The translations under genes and the position numbers were made by a program. Positions 53,412-61,667 of a stretch of 64,000 bases of DNA are shown piece by piece. The stretch is from Rhodothermales bacterium. GTDB lineage: Bacteria > Bacteroidota > Rhodothermia > Rhodothermales > UBA10348. The DNA is taken from positions 1,673,001-1,737,000 of the forward strand of contig JAEPNP010000001.1 of NCBI GenBank assembly GCA_017643395.1, read 5' to 3'. Under the pieces are notes generated by a model, which was not told the origin of the DNA, did not search any database, and worked only from the letters and a program-made list of their open reading frames with translations. Every line of letters begins with the position of its first letter. Within the stretch, counting starts at the first letter, position 1.

Positions 53412-54848
53412 TCAGGCTGGCTTCAGCCGAAGACCCCGCGGGACAAGAAAACGTTCCAACAGATCGAAGAGACCCTGGGCAGCGAGCGCCAGCACCGCGG
53501 CGGGCACGGCCCCCTCCAGAATCAGCGCCGTGTCGTCGAGCCGGATGCCCGTCAGGATAGGCTGTCCATAGCCGCCGGCACCGATTATTGCCCCGAGCGT
53601 GGCGGTACCGACGTTGATGACCGCGGCCGTTTTGATTCCCGCCAGTATCGACGGCATCGCCAGCGGCAGCTCAATCTTGCGAAGCGTTCGCCAGGTCCCA
53701 AGTCCAAGTGCCGCTGCCGATTCCCGGAGCGGAGCCGGAATCCCCGTTAGCCCCGCATGGGTGTTGCGTACGATGGGCAGCAGGCTGTAGAGAAAGAGCG
53801 CGACGATGGCCGGCGTTCCTCCGATCCCAAGCAGCGGAATCATGAACACCAGCAGGGCCAGGCTCGGGATGGTATAGATCACACCGACCGTGCCCAGAAT
53901 CACGGCGCCCGCAACCCGGCCACGCGCCGCCCAGATGCCGAGCGGTATTGCCAGCAGAATCGCGGCTGCCAGCGAGATTCCGACCAGGATCAGGTGTTCG
54001 ACCGTCGTACGGGCGATGCGCTGCTGCCGGGATTCGGCCTGGAAGTCGGCTTCGATGCCCATCGCCCGTAGGAAGTCTGCGGCGACCTGGCCCTCGGATT
54101 CTCCCTCAAGGCGCACGGCTGCGTTCATCGCAACCATGGTCGCTTCCGAGATGGCCCCGGCCAGGCGTTCCAGTGCCTCTTGCAGGGCCGCCGGGGCGTC
54201 GAGGCGATAGAGCACCATGGCCTGATACTCGGGGAAGACGCCAAGATCGTCCTCCAGGGTCACCAGGTCGTAGGCCGCGATCTCGGCATCGGTGGAGTAG
54301 AGGTCGATGACCTGGATGTCGCCCGCCGCGACGCCTTGATACGCGAGGTCGTGGTCCAGACCGCGCACGTTTGTCTGGGGGAGGCGATACCTGGTGCGGA
54401 GCAACGGCCAGCCGTCGGCCCGGTCCATAAACTCGTTGGTGAACCCCAGAATCAGGTCGGGATGCGCGCGGAGGTCTGACGTGGTGGTGATCCCGCGCTC
54501 CTCGGCTAGGGCTCGAGGCAGGCCAATCACATACGTGTTGTTGAACCCGAGTCGCGGCGACATGCCGATGCCCAACCTGCGCAGTGTGTCCGGGATCGAT
54601 CCGTCGTACCCGCTCAGGATTTCCGCCATCAGTGTGCCGGTATACTCGGGGTAGGCATCGATTTCGCCCGCCAGGAGGGCACTCCAAAGCACGCGGGTAC
54701 CGCCGATTTCACGCCGATGTTCGGCTGGCAGGCCCTCCGCCTGTGCGACCAGCGTGACGACATCGCCCAGGATGACACCTTCGGTGAACTTCTTTGAGCC
54801 CACAGTCACGTCCTGAAAAAGGAGCGCTATGACCAGCGTCAGGATCAT
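53412..54848 (-). CDS. Fused binding protein-permease of a betaine/choline-type ABC importer
   Basis: A 478-residue fusion. Residues about 14-270 are an OpuAC-type binding domain: VGSKKFTEGVILGD, IGGTRVLWSALLAGEIDAYPEYTGT, LGFNNTYVIGL. Residues about 285-470 are the permease with five to six helices and the EAA-like loop GLGTWRTLRKIELPLAMPSI. Having the binding domain at the N-terminus of the permease is a known but less common layout. Likely ligands are glycine betaine, choline or a related quaternary amine; not shown. It overlaps the ATPase gene by 4 bases. Confidence 0.88.
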   Translation of the reverse strand: MILTLVIALLFQDVTVGSKKFTEGVILGDVVTLVAQAEGLPAEHRREIGGTRVLWSALLAGEIDAYPEYTGTLMAEILSGYDGSIPDTLRRLGIGMSPRLGFNNTYVIGLPRALAEERGITTTSDLRAHPDLILGFTNEFMDRADGWPLLRTRYRLPQTNVRGLDHDLAYQGVAAGDIQVIDLYSTDAEIAAYDLVTLEDDLGVFPEYQAMVLYRLDAPAALQEALERLAGAISEATMVAMNAAVRLEGESEGQVAADFLRAMGIEADFQAESRQQRIARTTVEHLILVGISLAAAILLAIPLGIWAARGRVAGAVILGTVGVIYTIPSLALLVFMIPLLGIGGTPAIVALFLYSLLPIVRNTHAGLTGIPAPLRESAAALGLGTWRTLRKIELPLAMPSILAGIKTAAVINVGTATLGAIIGAGGYGQPILTGIRLDDTALILEGAVPAAVLALAAQGLFDLLERFLVPRGLRLKPA

Positions 54849-55585
54849 CGAATGGACTCCAGCGGGCTACGCTGTGCATTGACGAAGTCCCGCACGAAGT
54901 CCGATGATGGCGTGCGCACAAGATCCTTGAGCGTGCCCTGTTGCTCGATGCCGCCGGATTTCATGAGCAGGATCTCGTGGCCGAACAGGCCGGCTTCGCC
55001 GACATCATGCGTCACCAGGATCACGGTCTTTTCCATCTGCCGGAAGAGGCCCACCAGGTGCCCCTGCAGTTCGGCGCGAATTATTGGATCGAGCGCCCCA
55101 AGGGGCTCATCCATGAGCAGTACCTCCGGGTCGGTCATCAGCGCACGCAGCAGGCCGATGCGCTGGCGCTGACCGCCGGAGAGCTCAAGGGGAAAGCGGT
55201 CCAGGTGGTAGGTTTTCAGGCCGAGCGTTCGCGTGAGGATTTCGGCCCGTGCGCGGGCGCGGTCCTTTTCCCAACCGAGTCGGCGCGGGAGGAGCGCGGC
55301 GTTTTCGAACGCCGTCAGGTGCGGGAACAGTCCGCCGTCCTGAATCACGTAGCCGGTCCGGTGCCGGATATCGGTGATCGTGTCCGGGCCGAGGGGAGTC
55401 GAGCCGAACAGAACGCGCCCGGTGTCCGTCTGGATCAGACCGAGGCACAGGCGTAGCAGGGTGGACTTGCCGCAGCCGCTGTGGCCGATGATGGCCGTCG
55501 TCCGGTTAGGCTGGAATGCGTGCGAAAAGCGGTTCAGGGCCGTGGTGGGGCCGTAGCGCTTTGAGACGTGTTCCAGCGTGAACAT
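54845..55585 (-). CDS. ABC transporter ATPase, OpuA/ProV-like
   Basis: A 246-residue ATPase. Walker A GHSGCGKST (about 34-42), Q-loop YVIQDGGLFPH, signature LSGGQRQRIGLLRALM, Walker B VLLMDEPLGALDP and switch His in LVTHD. It lacks the C-terminal CBS domains of some osmotically gated homologs. It powers the importer encoded by the next gene. Confidence 0.92.
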   Translation of the reverse strand: MFTLEHVSKRYGPTTALNRFSHAFQPNRTTAIIGHSGCGKSTLLRLCLGLIQTDTGRVLFGSTPLGPDTITDIRHRTGYVIQDGGLFPHLTAFENAALLPRRLGWEKDRARARAEILTRTLGLKTYHLDRFPLELSGGQRQRIGLLRALMTDPEVLLMDEPLGALDPIIRAELQGHLVGLFRQMEKTVILVTHDVGEAGLFGHEILLMKSGGIEQQGTLKDLVRTPSSDFVRDFVNAQRSPLESIR

Positions 55586-55603
55586 GCCGGAAGGTACGGG
55601 TTG

Positions 55604-56071
55604 TCAGAGGCCGTGCGTGGACTCCGGGAGGTGCTCCAGATCGTTCAAGTCTTTGGAGCGCCCCGTAGCGACCTTGTTGGCCCGCAGGCATGCCAGCCCG
55701 ATCAGACTTGTCTCGACCCCGTTGAAGTCAGCAACTACCCGCCGGCCGAAGCAGTCAGCAAACATGACACCCGGAATGCGAGTCATGAACTCGATTCTCA
55801 TCGGTGGATAGCCGAGCCTCACAACCCGGTCCGGGTTTGAGAAATCGGAGACCCGAAGGCTGGGAAGATCGAATCCAAGTTCCACTACCGAGGCATGGAC
55901 GCGCGCTGCGTTGCCTTGCTCGGGATCGATCCAGATGTCTATGTCGCCTGTTGCGCGCGGATATCCGTGATACGCGACAGCAAAACCGCCGATCACCAGA
56001 TAGCGCACCTCATGGGCGTTCAACAACCTCAATATGTCGCTGAATGCGCTCGGTAGCTGGATCGTGTCCAT
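55604..56071 (-). CDS. Nucleotidyltransferase-fold protein (DUF6036-like)
   Basis: A 155-residue protein with the nucleotidyltransferase core VIGGFAVAYHGYPRATGDIDIW (quoted in part): GG followed by D-x-D metal ligands, then RIEFMTRIPGV with a possible third acidic residue. This small family is often found with a short partner gene, as here. Some relatives are toxin-antitoxin members. Its first 62 bases overlap the partner gene in another frame. Confidence 0.78.
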   Translation of the reverse strand: MDTIQLPSAFSDILRLLNAHEVRYLVIGGFAVAYHGYPRATGDIDIWIDPEQGNAARVHASVVELGFDLPSLRVSDFSNPDRVVRLGYPPMRIEFMTRIPGVMFADCFGRRVVADFNGVETSLIGLACLRANKVATGRSKDLNDLEHLPESTHGL

Positions 56072-56234
56072 AGTTCAGATGCCGCAGGTACTCGAGGGCC
56101 TGCAGTCGTTCCTCCGGGGATTTCGCATGCCAGAAGCGGCGATCTTCTTCTTCCGCTTCCTCGAACGTCGATATGGAGACTGCGCGCTTGTCGATCCTCC
56201 AAGAACGTGATAAAGGCCGAATCGGTGCCCGCAT
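56010..56234 (-). CDS. Small acidic partner protein of the nucleotidyltransferase
   Basis: A 74-residue protein. After a basic start, FEEAEEEDRRFWHAKSPEERL QALEYLRHLNYG (two pieces) forms charged helices; I have seen this pattern in short genes placed just before nucleotidyltransferases. It begins 4 bases after the metallo-hydrolase gene and overlaps the nucleotidyltransferase by 62 bases. Possibly the other half of a two-gene module. No defined function. Confidence 0.65.
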   Translation of the reverse strand: MRAPIRPLSRSWRIDKRAVSISTFEEAEEEDRRFWHAKSPEERLQALEYLRHLNYGHDPATERIQRHIEVVERP

Positions 56235-56238
56235 GTTG

Positions 56239-57423
56239 TCAGAGGCCGCGCGTTGTCGTCAGTTCCGAGACACCCGTCGAGACGTTGGGAGCCTCCTCCG
56301 CGTTCTGCCAGGGGAGTTCCGGCCACCAGACCTCGCTGGAATAGTCATCCAGCGTCACGCTTTCTCCCGGACGGGGGAAGGCGACGGAGATACCGGCTGC
56401 GCCAGCGGCGGCACGCACACGCTCCGCCGGCTCCGTCCATCCGTGCAGGGCCAGGTCAAAGAGACCCCAGTGGACCGGCAGCATCAGGCCGCCGCGCACC
56501 ATCTGATGGGCCTGGACTGCCTGTTCGGGGCCCAGGTGCACGTCTGCCCACGCCTTGTTGTAGGCGCCGACCTCCACCATGGTGAGGTCGAACGGTCCCA
56601 GGCGGTCTCCAATCTCGAGGAACTCGGGCGTCAGGGACGTGTCGCCGCTGTACCAGATCCGGTGTCGAGCGCCGATGAATGCCCAGCCGGTCCAGAGCGT
56701 GGCGTTCCGATCCGTGACACTGCGTCCGGAGAAGTGTCGCGCGGGCGTGCTGACGAGTCGGATGTCGCCCACCGGCAACTCGTCCCACCAGTCCAGCTCT
56801 TCGATGGCGTCGGGCGCGATGCCCCAACTCTCGAGGTGTGAGCCGATTCCCAGCGGTACGATCCATCGTTCGATGCGGCCGGCGAGCTCGCGAACGGTCG
56901 GCAGGTCCAGATGGTCGTAGTGGTCGTGGGAAATGACCACCGCATCGATCGGAGGCAGGTCCTCGAGAGGTAGCGGAGAGTCGTAGAATCGCTTGGACCC
57001 TACGTATCGGCTTGGGGAGGCGCGTGGACCCCAGACCGGGTCAACAAGGATGCGGGTGCCCTCCAGCTCGACGATCAGGGTCGAATGGCCAAGCCAGGTC
57101 ACCCTCAAACTGTCGTCGGCAGCCTCGGCGACCGGCTGCACAGGAATGGGCTGGTCAGGCTGACGATGCTCGCTGCCGCCGAAGAAGAATTCCTTCATCG
57201 TGTTGAAAGAGACACCGTCCGCGAGAAGGGGAAGCAGGTTCTGGAACTGTCCGTCCCGGAATTGCGGGGATTGCGAAATGCGCTCCAGACGTTCGCCTTC
57301 AGGAGGAGAACCGAGCGCGGACCATGCGTCGACCATGAGAATCAGGATGGGTGCAGCCAGAATGGCGAGGCCGATGAGCAGGCGGCGCGGCCAGCGTCGG
57401 CGCTTTTTTTGGGTGACGCTCAT
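56239..57423 (-). CDS. Membrane-anchored metallo-beta-lactamase-fold hydrolase (NAPE-PLD-like)
   Basis: A 394-residue protein with an N-terminal membrane helix (LLIGLAILAAPILILMV, about 16-32) after a basic patch. The zinc site is ISHDHYDHLDL (about 160-168); WLGHSTLIVELEG, IWYSGDTSLTPEF and LPVHWGLFDLALH match the NAPE-phospholipase D/RomA branch. Substrate could be a phospholipid or other ester; unknown. First gene of the six-gene group and divergent from a TetR regulator with two operators between. Confidence 0.85.
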   Translation of the reverse strand: MSVTQKKRRRWPRRLLIGLAILAAPILILMVDAWSALGSPPEGERLERISQSPQFRDGQFQNLLPLLADGVSFNTMKEFFFGGSEHRQPDQPIPVQPVAEAADDSLRVTWLGHSTLIVELEGTRILVDPVWGPRASPSRYVGSKRFYDSPLPLEDLPPIDAVVISHDHYDHLDLPTVRELAGRIERWIVPLGIGSHLESWGIAPDAIEELDWWDELPVGDIRLVSTPARHFSGRSVTDRNATLWTGWAFIGARHRIWYSGDTSLTPEFLEIGDRLGPFDLTMVEVGAYNKAWADVHLGPEQAVQAHQMVRGGLMLPVHWGLFDLALHGWTEPAERVRAAAGAAGISVAFPRPGESVTLDDYSSEVWWPELPWQNAEEAPNVSTGVSELTTTRGL

Positions 57424-57451
57424 TTCTGGCAGTTAGTGTGGGTTTGGAGAG

Positions 57452-57474
57452 GTACACTACACAGTGTAGTTTAC
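57452..57474. promoter_or_regulatory. TetR operator candidate 1
   Basis: ACTACAC-A-GTGTAGT (57456-57470) is a perfect 7+1+7 palindrome, extended imperfectly to 23 bases. It lies 33 bases before the metallo-hydrolase start, where a repressor would block the minus-strand promoter. Confidence 0.75.
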
Positions 57475-57499
57475 TCTCCGACGCAGGGTGTGAACATAA

Positions 57500-57523
57500 G
57501 TTACACTACACCGTGCAGTTTAC
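57500..57523. promoter_or_regulatory. TetR operator candidate 2
   Basis: ACTACAC-C-GTGCAGT (57505-57519) is a near copy of site 1, with centres 49 bases apart. It ends 18 bases before the tetR ATG, so it could also give autoregulation. Confidence 0.72.
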
Positions 57524-57537
57524 CTGACATTTTCTGC

Positions 57538-58140
57538 ATGGCAGCCCGAGACACAAGTCGCAAGCGCGAATCCATCCTCGACGCAGCCCTCGAAGTCTTC
57601 CAGGCGGAGGGGTACGCGAATGCGAGCATGGACCGCATCGCCGAGGTTGCAGGTGCCTCCAAACGCACCGTGTACAACCACTTTGAGAGCAAGGAGGCAC
57701 TCTTTGAGGCTGTCACGGAGCGATTCATGGGCGAAATGGCCGCCGTGCGAGCTATTCCCTATGACGGCTCACGGGATCTCGCCGAGCAGTTGACTGCCTT
57801 TGCTGCCATCAAGGAGCGGGTTGTTCTGGATCCGGCCTGGCTCGGCATGATGAAGGTGGGGCTCAGCGTGGCGGTTTCCGACCCGGAGCTGCTGCGGCAG
57901 AGTCTGGAGCGGGCGGGCGGGGGTGAGGATCACCTGCAACGCTGGTTGCTCGCGGCTTCTGACGATGGGCGGCTGGACGTGCCGGACGCCGCGCTGGCGT
58001 CGGAATTGTTCTGGTCGATGATCTCCGGAGCGATTGTCTGGCCGCAACTGGTCTACGGGCCCATGGAGCCGGCCCTTGTTGCCGTGCTGCGGGACGAGGT
58101 GATCCGCATGTTTCTCGCTGGCCACCGGGCCGGCGAGTAG
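57538..58140 (+). CDS. TetR/AcrR family regulator
   Basis: A 200-residue protein; start at the ATG at 57538, right after the operators, because upstream codons of the open frame are antisense to the metallo-hydrolase. The N-terminal helix-turn-helix reads ILDAALEVFQAEGYANASMDRIAEVAGASKRTVYNHF (residues about 12-50). The C-terminal half is a variable effector domain (AcrR/YcdC-like). It likely represses the divergent six-gene operon and itself. Confidence 0.9.
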   Translation: MAARDTSRKRESILDAALEVFQAEGYANASMDRIAEVAGASKRTVYNHFESKEALFEAVTERFMGEMAAVRAIPYDGSRDLAEQLTAFAAIKERVVLDPAWLGMMKVGLSVAVSDPELLRQSLERAGGGEDHLQRWLLAASDDGRLDVPDAALASELFWSMISGAIVWPQLVYGPMEPALVAVLRDEVIRMFLAGHRAGE

Positions 58141-58185
58141 GCACTCGTGTTTTGGTCTGGGCTCCATCACCCGCCTTGGTAGAGT

Positions 58186-59826
58186 CTAGCGGGCTACCAC
58201 CAGGGATCTGGCAAACAGGCGAGACCCGATGCGGATTCGCACCAGGTAGAGTCCGGGGCGGAGACCTGTGGTGTCGATTTCGATTTCGTGGAAGCCTGCG
58301 GTCGAGTTGGCCGGAACGGTCGAGATTGGTCGCCCCAGCGCATCGAACACCGAGATTTCCACGGGCTCGTCCAGAGGCAGATGGTACTCGAGCCGTGCGA
58401 AGTCTGCCGCCGGGACGGGATAGAGGGACGCTGCCAATACGCCAGGAATCGGGGTCGGGAGCACCTCCGGGATGAAGGCGATGTCCAGGATTCCGTCGTC
58501 GGCAAGGCGCTGCAGGAATCGATCATCTGCCTTCAGTTGTCTGACCGAGTCCACGTGATCCTCGCCTATTGAAGTGATCACGGCGATGAGGACATCCTGC
58601 GGGTGCTCCGGGCCGAGAGGTACGGGACCCGCTCCTGATACAATGCGGCGGTCACTTTGCGCCGTCGCGGTTCCGGAGCCATCCGAATCCAGCTCGGACC
58701 AGAAGGTCCCGGGTTCTCCCCAGAAGTGCCAACGGGTGGTAGGGTCGGTTCTTCCGGGCTCAGGGTGACCCCGACCGTAGGAGACCAGCTGTGAGCCAAG
58801 CCGATTCTTACCCAGAAAATAGTTTCGAACAACCTCGGGCTGGGTGCGGGTATTGGATGGCAGTATGGCGGAGGTCATGGGGGTCCTTTCGTCCATGGGC
58901 CCCCTTGGTCCCCGAAGGATGTCCATGCCGACCGCGGGTGGGCGCTCGCCCCATTGCGCGTCGGTCGGGACCGCGTTGTACGTGTAGACCATTCCCAAAA
59001 CGGAGTCCGACCCCATGTAGTCGTCGTCGAAATCCCCGAGGTCCATGTCGGTGTAGAAGCCGACAAACGCGTCCTCAATGGTCGCTCCTGCGGGCTTTCG
59101 CACATCGAACTCGTAGAACAGCGTGCGCCCCAGCACGCCGTCGACGTCGAATGCAAACGCCGTGACACCCACTTCCACAAACAGGGGCGGCGTCCGCCCC
59201 GATTCCAGGTATTCTGCCACATCGTTTACCACCCACCAGTGGGTTACGTCCCCTCGAAGAAGGGGCCACTCGCCGGCATCCAGGTCTATGGTGCGTGCGG
59301 CCCGGGCCTGGATGGAGCCTGTCGTGATGGGCACGCGGTTGCCTGATGCGTCCAGCGTCGGGGCGCCCAGACCCGTCGGCCAGGACACCAGGTCATCGGT
59401 GGCAACGCCTGTTTCGGCGAACGTAGTCAGATCGGCTTTGGAAACGGACCAGATCCGGTCAAAAGGAGTGCAATCCTCGGCAGGCTGGCCGTCTGGTCCG
59501 AGCGGGCCAGGCCAGAAATCCTGTCGACCGTAGAAGGCGACGGAGGCGCGCAGTTCGCCATCGAGGGATCCGGACAGCCAGATGCCTGCGCCAAAGACCA
59601 GGCTCGCATCGAAGCCCTTCAGGCGGTGGCGCCACTGAACGATCTCCCGCGGCTCCGCTGTGGCGAAGTAGAGAAAGCCGGAGCTGAAGGCCCCGCCCTG
59701 TACCTCGCGCCCTTCGACGACGGCGACGGCCGTGCCCCGTCCGCATGGTGGAGCATCCTGGGCCGCAGCGCAGATCGGCGCGGCCGCAAGGAGGACTAGG
59801 GGTAGGGCGATTCGGACTGAAGTCAT
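58186..59826 (-). CDS. Secreted protein with T9SS-like C-terminal sorting domain
   Basis: A 546-residue protein with a signal peptide (to about AAAQ, residue 23). The last ~80 residues have the Por-type sorting layout: LYPVPAADFARLEY, VEISVFDALGRPI, GFHEIEIDTTGLRPGLYLVRI, and end in a basic tail. The body is Trp- and Asp-rich with no domain I can name; DMDLGDFDDDYMGSDS looks calcium-binding-like. Probably carried to the surface by the type IX system. Confidence 0.8.
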   Translation of the reverse strand: MTSVRIALPLVLLAAAPICAAAQDAPPCGRGTAVAVVEGREVQGGAFSSGFLYFATAEPREIVQWRHRLKGFDASLVFGAGIWLSGSLDGELRASVAFYGRQDFWPGPLGPDGQPAEDCTPFDRIWSVSKADLTTFAETGVATDDLVSWPTGLGAPTLDASGNRVPITTGSIQARAARTIDLDAGEWPLLRGDVTHWWVVNDVAEYLESGRTPPLFVEVGVTAFAFDVDGVLGRTLFYEFDVRKPAGATIEDAFVGFYTDMDLGDFDDDYMGSDSVLGMVYTYNAVPTDAQWGERPPAVGMDILRGPRGPMDERTPMTSAILPSNTRTQPEVVRNYFLGKNRLGSQLVSYGRGHPEPGRTDPTTRWHFWGEPGTFWSELDSDGSGTATAQSDRRIVSGAGPVPLGPEHPQDVLIAVITSIGEDHVDSVRQLKADDRFLQRLADDGILDIAFIPEVLPTPIPGVLAASLYPVPAADFARLEYHLPLDEPVEISVFDALGRPISTVPANSTAGFHEIEIDTTGLRPGLYLVRIRIGSRLFARSLVVAR

Positions 59827-59972
59827 GGACGCCGGCGACGATACTATGCTCGCGCATCATCGTGGGCCGCAGGCAGGCTGAACTCCTCCGAGTCGCCCCC
59901 GAACGGTGCTGACTTTGAAATAACCGTGCACCGGCACCCGAAGCCGAATGCCCGCGTTATTTTGCGCGACTT

Positions 59973-60048
59973 GCCAATGTAGCTCAGTTGGTAGAGCAGC
60001 TCACTCGTAATGAGCAGGTCAGCGGTTCGAGTCCGCTCATTGGCTCCA
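59973..60048 (+). tRNA. tRNA-Thr (CGT anticodon)
   Basis: A 76-nt cloverleaf. Acceptor GCCAATG pairs with CATTGGC, followed by T and an encoded CCA. The D-arm reads GCTCAGTTGGTAGAGC, the anticodon stem GCTCA/TGAGC encloses CTCGTAA (anticodon CGT, codon ACG), and the T-loop is TTCGAGT. A terminator-like hairpin follows. Confidence 0.96.
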
Positions 60049-60053
60049 GGAAA

Positions 60054-60084
60054 AACGCCGCTTCCCTGATGGGGGAGCGGCGTT
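60054..60084 (+). terminator. Terminator hairpin after tRNA-Thr
   Basis: AACGCCGCT and AGCGGCGTT pair perfectly, extended by TCCC with GGGG, around a short loop; CTTGTGTGTT follows. The T content is modest but the stem is strong and its place right after the tRNA fits. Confidence 0.75.
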
Positions 60085-60248
60085 CTTGTGTGTTGGCTGC
60101 TCGGTGTTTTGGAGGTTCAGGCGGGGCTATCGAAGCCCCTTGGCCGGCCGGGCGCTACCTGCTCAGTGCCCGGCCACCTCGGCCAGTCATGAGTCGGGTC
60201 TCTCGGCGGGCGGGAGGCCAATACTGACCTCTGAGGCATTGTCTGCGA

Positions 60249-60677
60249 TCAAGCGAATTCAATCTGATAGTCCTGAAGGCCAAGACTCGGATCAATGGTC
60301 GCTTTGCCCTTGGCGCCGACGTATTGCCCTGTCCCACCGGTGATCGCAAATAGCTGGAGAAAGGGAGCCCCTTGTGCCTGGTCGGCCCCATCCGCCGGGT
60401 CGCCCTGGATCATGATGCCCGTCATTGTGAGCATGGTGTCAGAGTCGGTCAGGTTCTGATCGGGGCCGTGCCAACAAAACGTGATGTCGCAATGGAAGAA
60501 CGAGGGGAATTCCGTGGATGGAATCGAAATGCCGTACAGCGTCAACGTCCCAATGTGGTCAGTCATTTCCGGGTCGGAGTAGAAAGGCATGGCTGCAGCC
60601 AAGGGGACCGGAGGCCCGCCGGAAAGTCCCTCAAAAGGTGCATACAAGTGCAGGTCTACACGTCCGATGTTATCCAT
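60249..60677 (-). CDS. Allene-oxide-cyclase/dirigent-like barrel protein
   Basis: A 142-residue protein from the ATG at 60677 (a longer start at 60719 is possible). Near the end it has LFAITGGTGQYVGAKGKAT, matching the A-x-T-GGTG-x-Y-x-GA-x-G segment common to dirigent and bacterial allene-oxide-cyclase-like barrels; SDTMLTMTGIM before it fits the barrel. No signal peptide is seen. Function in bacteria is mostly unknown. Divergent from a TetR gene. Confidence 0.65.
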   Translation of the reverse strand: MDNIGRVDLHLYAPFEGLSGGPPVPLAAAMPFYSDPEMTDHIGTLTLYGISIPSTEFPSFFHCDITFCWHGPDQNLTDSDTMLTMTGIMIQGDPADGADQAQGAPFLQLFAITGGTGQYVGAKGKATIDPSLGLQDYQIEFA

Positions 60678-60772
60678 GTTCGTTCTGTTCCTCCCTGTTC
60701 TCGGCGGTTTCGACGCCACGTGCTGCCGGAAGCCCGGCCCAGCTGCGACGGGTCTCGTCGAGCCAGATGTTT

Positions 60773-60786
60773 AGTTAAACCTAACT
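60773..60786. promoter_or_regulatory. Candidate operator for the second TetR
   Basis: AGTTA-AACC-TAACT is a perfect 5+4+5 inverted repeat in the 257-base divergent gap, an AT-rich spot in GC-rich surroundings. It lies 96 bases upstream of the barrel-protein start. Confidence 0.5.
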
Positions 60787-60934
60787 GTTCGTTCCAATAT
60801 AAATGCTGTCGGTTACCGCGCCAATCCAGCTAGGGAATTGTCGCCGGTTCGGCCGTCGGTCTCCCTGCCGCCCAGACCCGGTGGATTGAGCTCCTGTCGT
60901 ACATTCGGGGTCCACGGAGAAAAGCCGAAGTTCG

Positions 60935-61537
60935 ATGCCTCGATCCAAGTCCTTCGACGTCGACGACGCGCTAGATGCAGCCGTCGACCTGTTCTGGGGC
61001 AAGGGCTATGCTGCCACCTCGATGGAGGACCTCGTCAACCATCTTGGCATCAATCGGGGATCGCTCTACGCCACCTTTGGTTCGAAACAGGCCCTCTACG
61101 AGAGGGCGGTCGAGCGCTATGCGGCAGGGGGCAGGGACTGGTTTTCCGGGACGATCAATGACCGGGAAGTGCCGCTACGGGAAGCCATCAAGACAGCACT
61201 GGTCTCATCGGCCGAGACCTGCAACCATCGTGGATGTCTGCTGGTGAGCACCATCATGGAGCGAAACGCAGACGACGAGCGAAGCCGCGAGCTTTCATCG
61301 AAGGCACTCGATGAGCTTAGAGCTATAGCAACGGCGGCGTTCGAGTCGCGGCGAGGCGAGTTGGCCTTCGGGGTCACTGCCGACCGCGCCGCCGACCTGA
61401 TGTTGGTGACCATGCAAGGGTTGCGAGTCGTGGCCACGACCGACTCACAGATCGGCGCTGATTCCACCATCCAGACTGTGCTCGATACCCTGGCTCCGGA
61501 ACCTCCGGCAGACGGTAACCGAAGCCGCGAGCCTTGA
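60935..61537 (+). CDS. TetR/AcrR family regulator
   Basis: A 200-residue protein. The helix-turn-helix is ALDAAVDLFWGKGYAATSMEDLVNHLGINRGSLYATF (about 12-48), with the recognition helix typical of the AcrR/NemR-like branch that has RGSLYATFGSKQAL. The C-terminal half contains CNHRGCLLVSTIMER, with Cys residues that could sense reactive compounds in NemR-like regulators. It probably controls the divergent barrel-protein gene. Confidence 0.9.
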   Translation: MPRSKSFDVDDALDAAVDLFWGKGYAATSMEDLVNHLGINRGSLYATFGSKQALYERAVERYAAGGRDWFSGTINDREVPLREAIKTALVSSAETCNHRGCLLVSTIMERNADDERSRELSSKALDELRAIATAAFESRRGELAFGVTADRAADLMLVTMQGLRVVATTDSQIGADSTIQTVLDTLAPEPPADGNRSREP

Positions 61538-61667
61538 GGGCGAATGGAGTCCCCATGTTTATGGCCGCGGTCGCTTCGCCAGCCATGACACGACCATGCA
61601 TAGCGAGGCAGCGCCATACCTCACGGTGTTCGCGATGGCCTGGGTCACCAAAGGGGCGCTGTTCGTG

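Noticed and set aside
57085-57537. 151-codon N-terminal extension of the first TetR
   Set aside because: It is antisense to the metallo-hydrolase and crosses the operators; the TetR fold begins at the ATG at 57538.
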